The position numbers and the translations under genes were made by a program. Shown here piece after piece: positions 1 through 8,570 of a DNA stretch of 64,000 nucleotides (positions within the stretch are counted from its first letter, which is position 1; every line of letters begins with the position of its first letter). The DNA comes from Paenibacillus lactis. Its GTDB lineage: Bacteria > Bacillota > Bacilli > Paenibacillales > Paenibacillaceae. A model generated the notes under the pieces. It saw only the letters and a list, made by a program, of their open reading frames with translations. It was not told the origin of the DNA and did not search any database. Location: NCBI RefSeq assembly GCF_017873605.1, contig NZ_JAGGKI010000012.1, forward strand, positions 124,001 to 188,000, given 5' to 3'.

Positions 1-1665
1 GCGGAAATGGTGAGCACGAGCTCGCTGGATGATCGCGTTGCCAGAGAGGTCGTTCAGGAACTGGCCCGGGCAACGATAACGGCCAACAAATTCAGGGATG
101 AGGAAGCGACCAAGGAAGCACGCGTCGAGGAACGCGAGAATACGCCGCCTGTGTTCATTAAGCAAGGAGATATTCTCGTTAAGAAAGGGCAGGTCATTAC
201 GCCGGAGATGTATGAGCTGCTTGGAAAGAATGGTTTGCTCAAGGATGATGTAAACTATTGGCCTGAGCTCGGCGTGCTGCTGCTGTCCGTTTTATTATCG
301 CTCGGGATCCTGATGTTCATCCGCCAGTCGAATGCCGGGAAGTTTAAATACAATAACTCCCAGCTGCTTATGCTCGTGCTGATCTATGTGATCACGCTTA
401 TTACGATGCACTTGACATCCATTTTGCAAAGCGACTCGCGGATTTATGTCGGGTACCTGGCTCCTGTAGCCATCGGTGCGATTCTGGTGACGCTGCTTCT
501 GGAAATGTCGCTTGCCTATTTCAGCGTCATTATATTCAGCATCATGGCCAGCGTCATCCTGAATGTCCAGGGTGAAATGTTCGACTTCCAGTTCGGGCTG
601 TTCGCCGCAGTGACGTCATGCGTGGCCATCTTCTCGATTCACCGTGCGAGCCAGCGCTCCACCATGCTGAAGGGCGGGATTATGGCCTCCTTGTTCGGCG
701 CATTGATCGTATTGATCATGCTGCTGATCGACGACGATTCCTGGACGACGACGGAAACGCTCTATGCGATCGGGTTTGCGATTGCCGGAGGCCTGCTTAC
801 AGCCGTTCTGGTGATCGGGCTGATGCCATTCTTCGAGGTTACGTTCGGCATCTTGTCGGCTTTGAAGCTCGTGGAATTATCGAACCCGAACCATCCTCTG
901 CTGCGCAAGCTGCTGACGGAGACGCCGGGAACGTATCACCACAGCGTAATGGTCGGCAATCTGTCGGAGGCCGCTGCCGAAGCGATCGGCGCCAACGGCT
1001 TGCTGTGCCGCGTGGGATCCTATTACCATGATATCGGGAAGACGAAGCGGCCAATCTACTTCATCGAGAACCAGAACAATATGGAGAACCCGCATGATTC
1101 CATCGAGCCGAAGCTCAGCAAGTCCATCATTGTGGCTCACGCTAGGGATGGGGTTGAAATGCTGAAGGAGTACAAGCTGCCGAAGCCGATTCGGGATATC
1201 GCCGAGCAGCATCATGGTACGACCTTCCTCCATTATTTTTACCATAAAGCCATCCGACAGGCTGAGGAGCAGGGGATCGAGCCTGATTTTACGGAAGACG
1301 ATTTCAGGTATCACGGTCCGAAAGCCCAGTCCAAGGAGGCAGCGATCGTCGGCATCGCCGACAGTGTGGAGGCGGCGGTCCGCTCCCTCCGCAAGCCGAC
1401 CGTGGAGCAGGTTGAATCGATGATCGAGAAGATCATTAAGGGTCGATTGGATGACCATCAGTTTAACGACTGCGACCTGACGATGAAAGAGCTTGATACC
1501 ATTGCGAAAACCTTGAAGGAAACGGTCATGGGGATATTCCACTCACGCATCGAGTATCCGGAGGAGGTCAAGCGGCCGAAGCCTGATTCGAGCGCGTCTT
1601 CGGGAGATTCGACCAAGCATGCAGATTCATCCGCGCCTGAAGCGGATCAGAGAAGGAGCGTTTAA
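1..1665 (+). CDS. pgpH: Cyclic-di-AMP phosphodiesterase PgpH (7TM-HD family), 5' truncated
   Basis: The reading frame is open from the first base, so the true start lies upstream; the ATG at 7 is internal. The visible 554 residues hold the end of the extracellular 7TMR-HDED domain, a run of hydrophobic helices (about residues 85-290) and a cytosolic HD domain. HD-domain metal ligands are visible as GTYHHSVM and YYHDIGKTK, followed by a conserved EQHHGT. PgpH/YqfF proteins hydrolyse c-di-AMP to pApA at the membrane, controlling osmolyte transport and envelope homeostasis. The stop is 3 bases before ybeY, and pgpH-ybeY order matches B. subtilis yqfF-yqfG. The C-terminal tail after the HD domain is Ser/Asp-rich and low complexity. 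Confidence 0.93.
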   Translation, partial: AEMVSTSSLDDRVAREVVQELARATITANKFRDEEATKEARVEERENTPPVFIKQGDILVKKGQVITPEMYELLGKNGLLKDDVNYWPELGVLLLSVLLSLGILMFIRQSNAGKFKYNNSQLLMLVLIYVITLITMHLTSILQSDSRIYVGYLAPVAIGAILVTLLLEMSLAYFSVIIFSIMASVILNVQGEMFDFQFGLFAAVTSCVAIFSIHRASQRSTMLKGGIMASLFGALIVLIMLLIDDDSWTTTETLYAIGFAIAGGLLTAVLVIGLMPFFEVTFGILSALKLVELSNPNHPLLRKLLTETPGTYHHSVMVGNLSEAAAEAIGANGLLCRVGSYYHDIGKTKRPIYFIENQNNMENPHDSIEPKLSKSIIVAHARDGVEMLKEYKLPKPIRDIAEQHHGTTFLHYFYHKAIRQAEEQGIEPDFTEDDFRYHGPKAQSKEAAIVGIADSVEAAVRSLRKPTVEQVESMIEKIIKGRLDDHQFNDCDLTMKELDTIAKTLKETVMGIFHSRIEYPEEVKRPKPDSSASSGDSTKHADSSAPEADQRRSV

Positions 1666-1668
1666 GGA

Positions 1669-2166
1669 ATGAGCCTTGAGCTTGTATGGAATAATGAACA
1701 AGAGCAATTTGAGATTACGGAGGAGCTCATCGCTTTGCTTGAAACGATCCTGCAGAAGGCCGGTGAGGCCGAAGGGATCGAGGGCGGAGAGGTGGACCTG
1801 ACCTTTGTCGATGATGAAGCCATCCACGAATTAAACCGGGAATATCGCGGGATCGACCGTCCAACCGACGTATTGTCCTTCGCCATGCATGAAGTCACGA
1901 ATGATGAGCTGGAGATCATTTATGAGCTGGAGGAAGGCGAAGAGCTTGGGAACGTCCCGGACGTGCTGGGGGACATCATTATCTCGGTCCCGCGTGCGAA
2001 GCTGCAGAGTGAAGAGTACGGCCACTCGCTTGAGCGCGAGATCGGATTTCTATTCGTCCATGGTTTCCTGCATTTGCTCGGCTATGATCATCAGGACGAG
2101 GCGAGCGAGGCTGAGATGATGGGCAAGCAGGAGGCCGTCCTAGCCGAAGTGGGTCTGACGAGATAG
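1669..2166 (+). CDS. ybeY: Endoribonuclease YbeY (rRNA maturation factor)
   Basis: A 165-residue UPF0054 protein with the diagnostic zinc motif HGFLHLLGYDHQ near residues 129-140, in which three His ligate Zn. YbeY is a single-strand endoribonuclease needed for 16S rRNA 3' end maturation and 70S quality control; its partner Era is encoded 1 kb downstream. The ATG follows the pgpH stop directly, and its SD (AGAAGGAG) lies within the pgpH 3' end. The stop TAG shares its last G with the GTG start of dgkA, so these are translationally coupled. Confidence 0.95.
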   Translation: MSLELVWNNEQEQFEITEELIALLETILQKAGEAEGIEGGEVDLTFVDDEAIHELNREYRGIDRPTDVLSFAMHEVTNDELEIIYELEEGEELGNVPDVLGDIIISVPRAKLQSEEYGHSLEREIGFLFVHGFLHLLGYDHQDEASEAEMMGKQEAVLAEVGLTR

Positions 2167-2549
2167 TGAAGCCGTACAGATCTACTTTGCTTAGAGCTTT
2201 TGGTTACGCGATGACGGGCATATGGACCGCCGTACAGCGTGAACGAAATATGAAGATTCACATTGCTGCTGCCGTGAGTTGCTTCATCGCAGCAGCTTTG
2301 CTGCAGTTGGACAAAATCAGCTGGCTGTTTCTAATATCCGCCGTTGCGGCGGTGTTCATTGCGGAGCTGGTGAATACGGCGGTCGAAGCCGTTATTGATC
2401 TCGTATCCCCGGCGGAGCATCCGCTTGCCCGGGTGGCGAAGGATACGGCTGCGGGTGCATCGCTGGTTGCTGCGATATATGCTGCGGCTGTCGGCATCCT
2501 CATTTTTTGGGAACCGCTCATGCAGTGGGTTAGGTCCATAACAGGCTGA
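2166..2549 (+). CDS. dgkA: Diacylglycerol/undecaprenol kinase, DgkA family
   Basis: A 127-residue small membrane kinase with three hydrophobic helices and the family signature ELVNTAVEAVIDL plus AKDTAAGA. Gram-positive members mainly phosphorylate undecaprenol, feeding the lipid carrier needed for peptidoglycan synthesis; substrate preference cannot be read from sequence alone. The GTG start overlaps the ybeY stop by one base (TAGTG), which fixes the start. The order ybeY-dgkA-cdd-era is the standard Bacillales order. Confidence 0.92.
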   Translation: MKPYRSTLLRAFGYAMTGIWTAVQRERNMKIHIAAAVSCFIAAALLQLDKISWLFLISAVAAVFIAELVNTAVEAVIDLVSPAEHPLARVAKDTAAGASLVAAIYAAAVGILIFWEPLMQWVRSITG

Positions 2550-2568
2550 CGAAAGGGAGGAATTCGGT

Positions 2569-2976
2569 ATGGATACAGGGTTATTGATGCAGGAAGCGAT
2601 TAAGGCGCGCACACGGGCTTACATACCTTACTCGAAATTTGGTGTAGGCGCTGCTCTCTTGGATACGGGCGGGAAGGTACACCATGGCTGCAACGTGGAG
2701 AATGCTGCCTACGGGCCGACCAACTGCGCCGAACGAACCGCACTCTTCCGCGCGATTGCCGACGGACATGAGCCGGGAAGCTTCAAGGCGATTGCGATCG
2801 TCGCCGACACCGAAGGACCCTGCACGCCGTGCGGGGTATGCCGGCAGGTGCTGGTAGAGCTGTGCAAGCCGGATATGACGGTCATTTTGGGGAATATGAA
2901 GGGAGACATTCGCGAAACGACGGTAAGCGAGCTGCTTCCCGGCGCGTTTGGCCCTTGGGATCTGAACAAGGAATAA
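2569..2976 (+). CDS. cdd: Cytidine deaminase
   Basis: A 135-residue tetrameric-type cytidine deaminase. The catalytic Glu lies in NCAERTA and the zinc cysteines in PCGVCRQV, with NVENAAYG upstream. It converts cytidine and deoxycytidine to uridine forms for pyrimidine salvage. The start is an ATG with SD AAAGGGAGGA 6-8 bases upstream. It is followed by a 195-base gap before era that looks structured (see 3022-3141). Confidence 0.95.
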   Translation: MDTGLLMQEAIKARTRAYIPYSKFGVGAALLDTGGKVHHGCNVENAAYGPTNCAERTALFRAIADGHEPGSFKAIAIVADTEGPCTPCGVCRQVLVELCKPDMTVILGNMKGDIRETTVSELLPGAFGPWDLNKE

Positions 2977-3021
2977 TCTTCGCACAAGTTCAGACTGAAA
3001 ATTAGGTTATCATGAGCGACG

Positions 3022-3141
3022 TTAAGGCGGATGAAGGACCGGCAAGCTGACGTGTCACCCACGGCCATTGCGGCCAAGACCCTTGATGATGGTATCTCGG
3101 TGTGGGACGAAAAGAAGCAGCCATAGTCCCATTCGCCTTAA
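3022..3141 (+). other. Structured intergenic segment upstream of era
   Basis: Within the 195 bases between cdd and era, TTAAGGCG (3022-3029) pairs perfectly with CGCCTTAA (3134-3141). The pairing continues inward as ATG/CAT and GGAC (3036-3039)/GTCC (3126-3129). The enclosed part has CCCAC/GTGGG and GGCC/GGCC complementarity. No convincing ORF is present. I do not recognise it as a named RNA family; it could be a leader of era or an independent small RNA. Confidence 0.4.
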
Positions 3142-3171
3142 GGTGTTAGTAACGTTAGCTGGAGGAATGGT

Positions 3172-4074
3172 ATGCAGAAAAAACAGTTTAAATCAGGTTT
3201 TGTGGCGATCATCGGCAGACCCAATGTAGGGAAATCTACGCTGATGAATCAGGTCATCGGTCAGAAGATTGCCATTATGTCGGATAAACCGCAGACAACA
3301 AGAAATAAAATCCACGGGGTGTACACAACGCCGGACTCCCAGGTTGTATTTCTGGATACGCCGGGGATTCACAAGCGTCAATCCAAGCTCGGCGATTACA
3401 TGAATCAGACGGCGCTCGGCACGCTGGGTGAAGTGGAAGCCGTATTGTTTCTGGTGGACGCATCCGAAGGGATTGGCGGAGGCGACCGCTTTATTGCCGA
3501 GCAGCTGAGCAAAATCAAGACCCCGGTCATGCTGGTGATGAACAAGATCGATAAGATCGAGCCGCCGGCGCTGCTGCCGCTTATTGAAGAATACCGGAAG
3601 CTCCATGACTTTGCGGAGATCGTTCCGATTTCGGCCAAGCTTGGCAGCAACGTCGACACGCTGCTGGATCAAATCCAGAAATATTTGCCGCCGGGCCCGC
3701 AGTATTATCCGGAGGACCAAGTGACGGATCATCCCGAGCAGTTTGTCTGCGCCGAGCTCATCCGGGAGAAAATCCTGCACATGACCCGGGAGGAGGTGCC
3801 GCACTCCATCGCCGTCACGATTGAGGATATGCGCAAGGAGGAGAACGGAACCGTCTATATATCCGCCGTCATTTTTGTCGAGCGCGATTCACAGAAGGGC
3901 ATTATTATCGGGAAGCAGGGCGCCCTGCTCAAGGAAGTCGGCAAGCAGGCCCGCCAGGACATTCAGCGGCTTCTCGGCTCCAAGATTTTCCTGGAGCTAT
4001 GGGTTAAGGTAAAAAAAGATTGGCGCAACCAGGAGCGTGTTCTTCGTGACCTTGGATTTCACCGCGGGGAGTAA
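3172..4074 (+). CDS. era: GTPase Era, 30S ribosome assembly factor
   Basis: A 300-residue protein of normal Era length. The G domain shows G1 GRPNVGKST, G3 DTPG and G4 NKID, followed by a C-terminal KH domain containing the GxxG-type IIIGKQGALLK. Era binds the 3' end of 16S rRNA and couples GTP hydrolysis to small-subunit maturation. The start ATG is preceded by TGGAGGAATGGT. It is flanked by unusually paired non-coding sequence on both sides and followed by the small yqzL gene and recO, as in B. subtilis. Confidence 0.96.
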   Translation: MQKKQFKSGFVAIIGRPNVGKSTLMNQVIGQKIAIMSDKPQTTRNKIHGVYTTPDSQVVFLDTPGIHKRQSKLGDYMNQTALGTLGEVEAVLFLVDASEGIGGGDRFIAEQLSKIKTPVMLVMNKIDKIEPPALLPLIEEYRKLHDFAEIVPISAKLGSNVDTLLDQIQKYLPPGPQYYPEDQVTDHPEQFVCAELIREKILHMTREEVPHSIAVTIEDMRKEENGTVYISAVIFVERDSQKGIIIGKQGALLKEVGKQARQDIQRLLGSKIFLELWVKVKKDWRNQERVLRDLGFHRGE

Positions 4075-4226
4075 TTGACCCGTACCGAAAGAAGCTTTCT
4101 GGGGGATTGGTGCCGCCGGTTGCTGCTCAGGCAGCCTGCCAACAATTGCAATTCATAAATCCGCACGGTACGCACATCCTATTTTCGTAGATGCAGACGT
4201 CATTTCCGAAGAAAGGATGAATACGA

Positions 4227-4367
4227 ATGCGAAATTTTTCGTGGAAGTATTTTGCGATGACTGGAGATGTCGATGCTTATTTGCTGTATAAAGAAACCGA
4301 CGGTGAACGGGTTCTTGCAGCTGCATCCGCAGAAGATGAGGCGGCCCAGCATGAAGAGGACGAGTAA
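4227..4367 (+). CDS. yqzL: YqzL-like small protein (46 aa)
   Basis: A short gene between era and recO starting MRNFSWKYFAMTGDVDAYLL and ending in an acidic tail (AQHEEDE). The WKxFxxTGxVDAYLLYK pattern and the position between era and recO match the YqzL family of Bacillales, whose function is unknown. The SD GAAAGGA lies 9 bases before the ATG. The stop is 36 bases upstream of recO. It is shorter than the usual ORF cut-off and is easily missed. Confidence 0.85.
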   Translation: MRNFSWKYFAMTGDVDAYLLYKETDGERVLAAASAEDEAAQHEEDE

Positions 4368-4403
4368 TTATTGGTTGTTCCAAGAATGGTTGGGGGATAA
4401 TGC

Positions 4404-5156
4404 ATGCTATATCGGGCGGAAGGAATTGTCATCCGCAGCATGGACTACGGTGAAGGGAACAAAATCATTACGCTTTGCACCAAAGAATCGGGCAAGGTAG
4501 GGGTGCTGGTCAGAGGAGCAAAAAAGGTCAAGAGCCGGCATGCTGCTCTGACCCAGCCTTTTACGTATGGGGAGTATGTGTTTTTTCGCAATACGGGGCT
4601 TGGAACCCTGAACGCAGGCGAGATTATAGAATCCCATCATGAACTGCGGGAAGATTTGATCAAAGCCGCCTATGCTTCCTATGCCTGCGAGCTCTTGGAT
4701 CGGGTGCTGCAGGATGAGGAGACGGGGGCTTTTTGGTTCCATCAGCTGAAGGCATGCCTGACCTCCCTTCAAGAAGACAAGGATCCTCAGATTATTATCA
4801 ATCTCTATGAGATGAAAATCCTGCAGGCGGCAGGGTATGGACCGGAGCTGGAGGTATGCATTTCGTGCAATCAGCCGAGAAATGACGAGGATATGCTGGT
4901 CAGCCCGCGTCTCGGAGGTGTTCTATGCCGTTATTGCAAGCATTTGGATCCGCCGGCGATGGCCGTGTCGGTCCGGACCTTGAAGCTGCTGCGCCTGTTC
5001 GCCAGGCTGGATCTCAGGCGGCTCGGTAATGTGGACGTTAAGGCGGAGACGAAGGACGAGCTCAAGAAGGTAATGAGGGCGTTAATGGATATGCAGCTGG
5101 GCCTCCGGCTCAAATCCCAAAACTTCCTGGACCAGATGGACAAATACAACATTTGA
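4404..5156 (+). CDS. recO: DNA repair protein RecO
   Basis: A 250-residue RecO with an N-terminal OB fold (LYRAEGIVIRSMDYGEGNKI) and a C-terminal zinc-binding set of cysteines (CISC ... CRYC). With RecF and RecR it loads RecA onto SSB-coated single-stranded DNA. The ATG follows a GGTTGGGGGATA leader. The promoter of the downstream glyQS T-box overlaps the recO stop codon (-35 TTGACG at 5153-5158). Confidence 0.94.
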   Translation: MLYRAEGIVIRSMDYGEGNKIITLCTKESGKVGVLVRGAKKVKSRHAALTQPFTYGEYVFFRNTGLGTLNAGEIIESHHELREDLIKAAYASYACELLDRVLQDEETGAFWFHQLKACLTSLQEDKDPQIIINLYEMKILQAAGYGPELEVCISCNQPRNDEDMLVSPRLGGVLCRYCKHLDPPAMAVSVRTLKLLRLFARLDLRRLGNVDVKAETKDELKKVMRALMDMQLGLRLKSQNFLDQMDKYNI

Positions 5157-5181
5157 CGTAAGGTTCGGATTAAGGTATTAT
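5153..5181 (+). promoter_or_regulatory. SigA-type promoter of the glyQS T-box transcript
   Basis: TTGACG (5153-5158), a 17-base spacer and TATTAT (5176-5181) make a good sigma-A promoter. Its -35 box overlaps the recO TGA stop. Predicted transcription start is near 5188, so the leader before glyQ is about 330 bases. Confidence 0.7.
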
Positions 5182-5187
5182 ATTTAT

Positions 5188-5456
5188 CAGTTTATGAGTT
5201 ATTGCATATTGACATGCGTTGAACGGGAAAGTAATGAATGGCCATTCGTTATAGCGAGCCGGCGGCGGTGGGAGTCCGGTACGAAGCATTCATGAACATG
5301 GCACCCGGGAGCATTCTTGAAACGATAAAGTGGGTTTAGCTACAGCGCTGCTGCACGGCAGCTGCGGGAAGGCTGGCCAAGTAGGGTGGAACCGCGGGAA
5401 GCGACAGCTCTCGTCCCTATGTCTGTACATCAGGCATGGGGCGAGAGCTTTTTTGC
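5188..5456 (+). promoter_or_regulatory. T-box riboswitch (glycine) upstream of glyQS
   Basis: The T-box sequence AGGGTGGAACCGCG lies at 5383-5396. It is followed by a terminator stem, AGCTCTCG paired with CGAGAGCT, and a T6 run ending near 5455. Stem I is supported by ATGAATG (5234-5240) pairing with CATTCAT (5287-5293) and by the apical GGTGGGAGTCC. In the specifier loop GGC at 5300-5302 followed by A is a glycine codon, matching the downstream glycyl-tRNA synthetase. Uncharged tRNA-Gly would stabilise the antiterminator and allow glyQS transcription. Confidence 0.93.
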
Positions 5457-5518
5457 GTTGTACAGACTGGATTGTCGGATGTTTTATTATGAAAATGAAA
5501 GCAAAGGAGCTAAAAATC

Positions 5519-6406
5519 ATGAATTTCCAACAGATGATTTTGACGCTGCAGCAGTTCTGGGCAGAACAGAATTGTATCATCGTGCAGCCGTATGACACGG
5601 AAAAGGGTGCAGGCACCATGAACCCGATGACCTACTTGCGCTCGATCGGTCCGGAGCCGTGGAATGTCGCTTACGTTGAGCCTTCCCGTCGTCCGGCAGA
5701 CGGCCGTTACGGGGAAAACCCGAACCGGTTGTACCAGCACCATCAGTTTCAGGTCATTCTGAAGCCTTCCCCGGACAATATCCAGGAGCTGTATCTGGAG
5801 AGCCTGAAGCGTCTTGGCATTGACCCGCTCGATCACGACATCCGCTTTGTCGAAGATAACTGGGAAGCTCCGACCCTTGGCGCCTGGGGCCTCGGATGGG
5901 AAGTGTGGCTCGACGGCATGGAAATTACGCAGTTTACGTATTTCCAGCAGGTCGGGGGCATCGATGCCAATCCCGTTGCGGTTGAGATTACCTACGGCAT
6001 GGAGCGGCTTGCGTCGTATATTCAAGATAAAGAGAATGTATTCGACCTCGAATGGGTGGACGGCATTACGTATGGCGACGTGTTCCATCAGCCGGAATTT
6101 GAGCATTCCAAGTACACGTTTGAAGTGTCGGATGTGAAGATGCTGTTTACGCTGTTCAACATGTATGAAGAGGAAGCCAACAAGGCGATGAATCAACATC
6201 TGGTCTTCCCGGCGTACGACTATGTGCTGAAGTGCTCCCATACGTTTAACCTTCTTGACGCCAGAGGAGCGATCAGCGTGACCGAGAGAACAGGCTACAT
6301 CATGCGCGTGCGCAATCTCGCGCGCCAGGTGGCGGCTACGTATTTGGAGGAACGCGAGAAGCTTGGCTTCCCGTTGATTAAGAAAGGGGGCGCAGAACAT
6401 GCCTAA
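5519..6406 (+). CDS. glyQ: Glycyl-tRNA synthetase alpha subunit
   Basis: A 295-residue alpha subunit beginning MNFQQMILTLQQFWAEQNC, with the conserved EPSRRPADGRYGENPNR and EVWLDGMEITQFTYFQQ. It forms an alpha2beta2 enzyme with GlyS and carries the aminoacylation active site. The open frame extends upstream through the T-box leader, but the SD AAAGGAG at 5503-5509, 9 bases before ATG 5519, and family alignment fix this start. The gene overlaps glyS by 8 bases. Confidence 0.96.
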   Translation: MNFQQMILTLQQFWAEQNCIIVQPYDTEKGAGTMNPMTYLRSIGPEPWNVAYVEPSRRPADGRYGENPNRLYQHHQFQVILKPSPDNIQELYLESLKRLGIDPLDHDIRFVEDNWEAPTLGAWGLGWEVWLDGMEITQFTYFQQVGGIDANPVAVEITYGMERLASYIQDKENVFDLEWVDGITYGDVFHQPEFEHSKYTFEVSDVKMLFTLFNMYEEEANKAMNQHLVFPAYDYVLKCSHTFNLLDARGAISVTERTGYIMRVRNLARQVAATYLEEREKLGFPLIKKGGAEHA

Positions 6407-8474
6407 GGATTTATTGTTTGAGATCGGGCTGGAGGAAGTCCCGGCAAGATTTCTGCGTGCAGCGATGGAACAGCTGGAGGACCGCCTCGTGAAATGGCTG
6501 GAAGCATCCAGAATCGGGCACGGGGAAGTAACCGCCTATGCAACGCCGCGTCGCCTTGCCGTATGGGTCAAGGATGTTGCGGATAAGCAGGAGGATGTCA
6601 GCGAGGAGGTTAAAGGACCTTCGCGGAAGATCGCGCTGGACGAGAACGGTCAGTGGAGCAAGGCGGCGCTCGGCTTCGCCCGAAGCCAAGGCGTCGATCC
6701 GGAGAGCTTCACCTTTAAGGAGCTTGGAGGCGTCGAGTATATCTACGTCACCAAGAGCAGCGTCGGCGTCGATACCCAGTCGATTCTGTCCGAGGGGCTT
6801 CACGGCATACTGACAGCGATGACGTTCCCGAAAAATATGCGCTGGGGTGCGCATGAGTTCAAGTTCGTACGTCCGATCAAATGGATCGTTGCGCTGCTGG
6901 GCAGCGAGACGATCACGCTTGAGGTTGCCGGCGTGCAGGCGGGCAATGTCACGAGAGGGCACCGCTTCCTGGGATCTGATGCCGTTATTCCGGAAGCGTC
7001 GGCATATCGGGATATCCTTCGCGAACAGCATGTCATCGTGGACGTGAATGAGCGTCAAGAAATGATCGTTTCGCAAATTCAGGCACTCGCCAAAGAGAAG
7101 GGCTGGAATATCGCAATCAAGGATGATCTGCTGGAAGAGGTATTGTTCCTTGTTGAGACGCCTACCGTGCTCTACGGAACCTTCGATTCCTCGTTCCTTC
7201 ATATCCCGCAGGATGTGCTGATCACCTCGATGCGCGAGCATCAGCGCTACTTCCCGGTTTTGGACGACAAGGGGCAGCTGCTTCCTTATTTCGTGACGGT
7301 GCGCAACGGCGATTCCCGTTCGCTTGATGTTATTGCCAAAGGGAATGAAAAGGTGCTGCGGGCACGCTTGTCGGATGCGAAGTTTTTCTATGAAGAAGAT
7401 CAGAAGCTCCAGATCAAGGACGCGCTGTCCAAGCTCGAAAGCATCGTCTTCCATGAGGAGCTCGGAACGATCGGGGACAAGGTGCGCCGCATCCGCCGCA
7501 TTTCCGATCAGCTGGCCGTCAAGCTTGGAATCGCCGCTGATGCAGCGGATTCCGTCAGCCGCGCCGCCGATATCTGCAAATTCGATCTTGTAACCCAAAT
7601 GGTGTATGAATTCCCTGAGCTTCAGGGGGTTATGGGCGAGGATTACGCGCGTAAAGCGGGAGAGAAGGAAGAGGTGGCCAAAGCGGTATTCGAGCATTAC
7701 CAGCCGCGCTTTGCCGGCGATGCCGTTCCTTCGACGCAGGTCGGCTCCATCATAAGCATAGCGGACAAAATCGACACGATTACCGGCTGCTTCTCCATCG
7801 GCATCATTCCGACCGGCTCCCAGGATCCATACGCACTGCGCCGCCAGGCGCAAGGCATCGTGCAGATCATTCTGGAGCACAAGCTTCCGATTACCTTGTC
7901 CGACGTGTTCGGCATTGCGCTGGACGTTCATGAGAACATCCGGGCGCTCAAACGGTCCGCCGGTGAAATCCGGAAGGATCTCCAGGAATTCTTCGGACTT
8001 CGCGTGAAGAAGCTGCTGTCCGAGAACCAGCGGTATGACGTTGTCGATGCGGTGATTTCGGCCGGCTTCGATTCCGTGGTATCCGTTGTGAACCGGGGAC
8101 AGGCGCTGATGCATGCGGTTGAGTCCGCCGAGGACTTCAAGACGACGGTGGAATCCTTGAACCGCGTCAGCAACCTTGCGGCCAAGGCAGGGAAAGCTGC
8201 GGTGAACCGGGAGCTGTTCACGGAGTCTGCGGAAGGCGAGCTTTATGAAGCCTGGCAGGCGATCCGGAGCGATTACGAAGCGGCACTGGATGCTGCGGAC
8301 GGCGAACGCGCATTGTCCTTGCTCAGTGGACTGAAGGCGCCGATTACCGGCTTCTTTGACTCCGTCATGGTCATGGCCGAGGACGAATCGGTGCGGGCTA
8401 ACCGCCTTGCACTGCTCTCCGGCATCGATGGGGATTTGAAGCGGTACGCCGATTTTTCAAAATTAGTGTGGTAA
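6399..8474 (+). CDS. glyS: Glycyl-tRNA synthetase beta subunit
   Basis: A 691-residue beta subunit starting MPKDLLFEIGLEEVPARFLR, the typical opening. It includes an HD-like region and a C-terminal anticodon-binding portion and has normal family length. It overlaps glyQ by 8 bases (SD AAAGGGGG within glyQ), so the two are translationally coupled and share the T-box control. No clear terminator follows; a new promoter lies immediately downstream. Confidence 0.96.
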   Translation: MPKDLLFEIGLEEVPARFLRAAMEQLEDRLVKWLEASRIGHGEVTAYATPRRLAVWVKDVADKQEDVSEEVKGPSRKIALDENGQWSKAALGFARSQGVDPESFTFKELGGVEYIYVTKSSVGVDTQSILSEGLHGILTAMTFPKNMRWGAHEFKFVRPIKWIVALLGSETITLEVAGVQAGNVTRGHRFLGSDAVIPEASAYRDILREQHVIVDVNERQEMIVSQIQALAKEKGWNIAIKDDLLEEVLFLVETPTVLYGTFDSSFLHIPQDVLITSMREHQRYFPVLDDKGQLLPYFVTVRNGDSRSLDVIAKGNEKVLRARLSDAKFFYEEDQKLQIKDALSKLESIVFHEELGTIGDKVRRIRRISDQLAVKLGIAADAADSVSRAADICKFDLVTQMVYEFPELQGVMGEDYARKAGEKEEVAKAVFEHYQPRFAGDAVPSTQVGSIISIADKIDTITGCFSIGIIPTGSQDPYALRRQAQGIVQIILEHKLPITLSDVFGIALDVHENIRALKRSAGEIRKDLQEFFGLRVKKLLSENQRYDVVDAVISAGFDSVVSVVNRGQALMHAVESAEDFKTTVESLNRVSNLAAKAGKAAVNRELFTESAEGELYEAWQAIRSDYEAALDAADGERALSLLSGLKAPITGFFDSVMVMAEDESVRANRLALLSGIDGDLKRYADFSKLVW

Positions 8475-8479
8475 GCGTA

Positions 8480-8509
8480 GTGACATGATGATTTTGCAAA
8501 TGTTATAAT
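8480..8509 (+). promoter_or_regulatory. Putative SigA promoter downstream of glyS
   Basis: GTGACA (8480-8485), an 18-base spacer and TATAAT (8504-8509). It would drive the yqxD-dnaG-sigA genes through a leader with an 11-bp hairpin. A second TATAAT occurs at 8651-8656 with only a weak -35. Confidence 0.55.
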
Positions 8510-8518
8510 GGTTTGTTC

Positions 8519-8570
8519 AGCGAAAGCGACAGCCCGTGTCAAGGCACAGGATGGCGCTTTCGCTGTGAGT
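8519..8570 (+). other. Hairpin in the yqxD-dnaG-sigA leader
   Basis: CAGCGAAAGCG pairs with CGCTTTCGCTG over 11 bp, with further pairing inside the loop (CCGTG/CACAGG). No T-run follows, so it is not a standard terminator. It sits just after the promoter at 8480-8509. The rest of the 8475-8707 gap shows no gene. Confidence 0.5.

Noticed and set aside
5330..5518. N-terminal extension of glyQ
   Set aside because: The extension would translate the T-box and its terminator; an SD and the family start support ATG 5519.
6411..8114. 567-codon open frame antisense to glyS
   Set aside because: It mirrors the codon pattern of glyS, has no family features and no SD; such long antisense frames are common in GC-rich coding DNA. 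The same holds for 56283-57722 and 42053-43327 on the minus strand.
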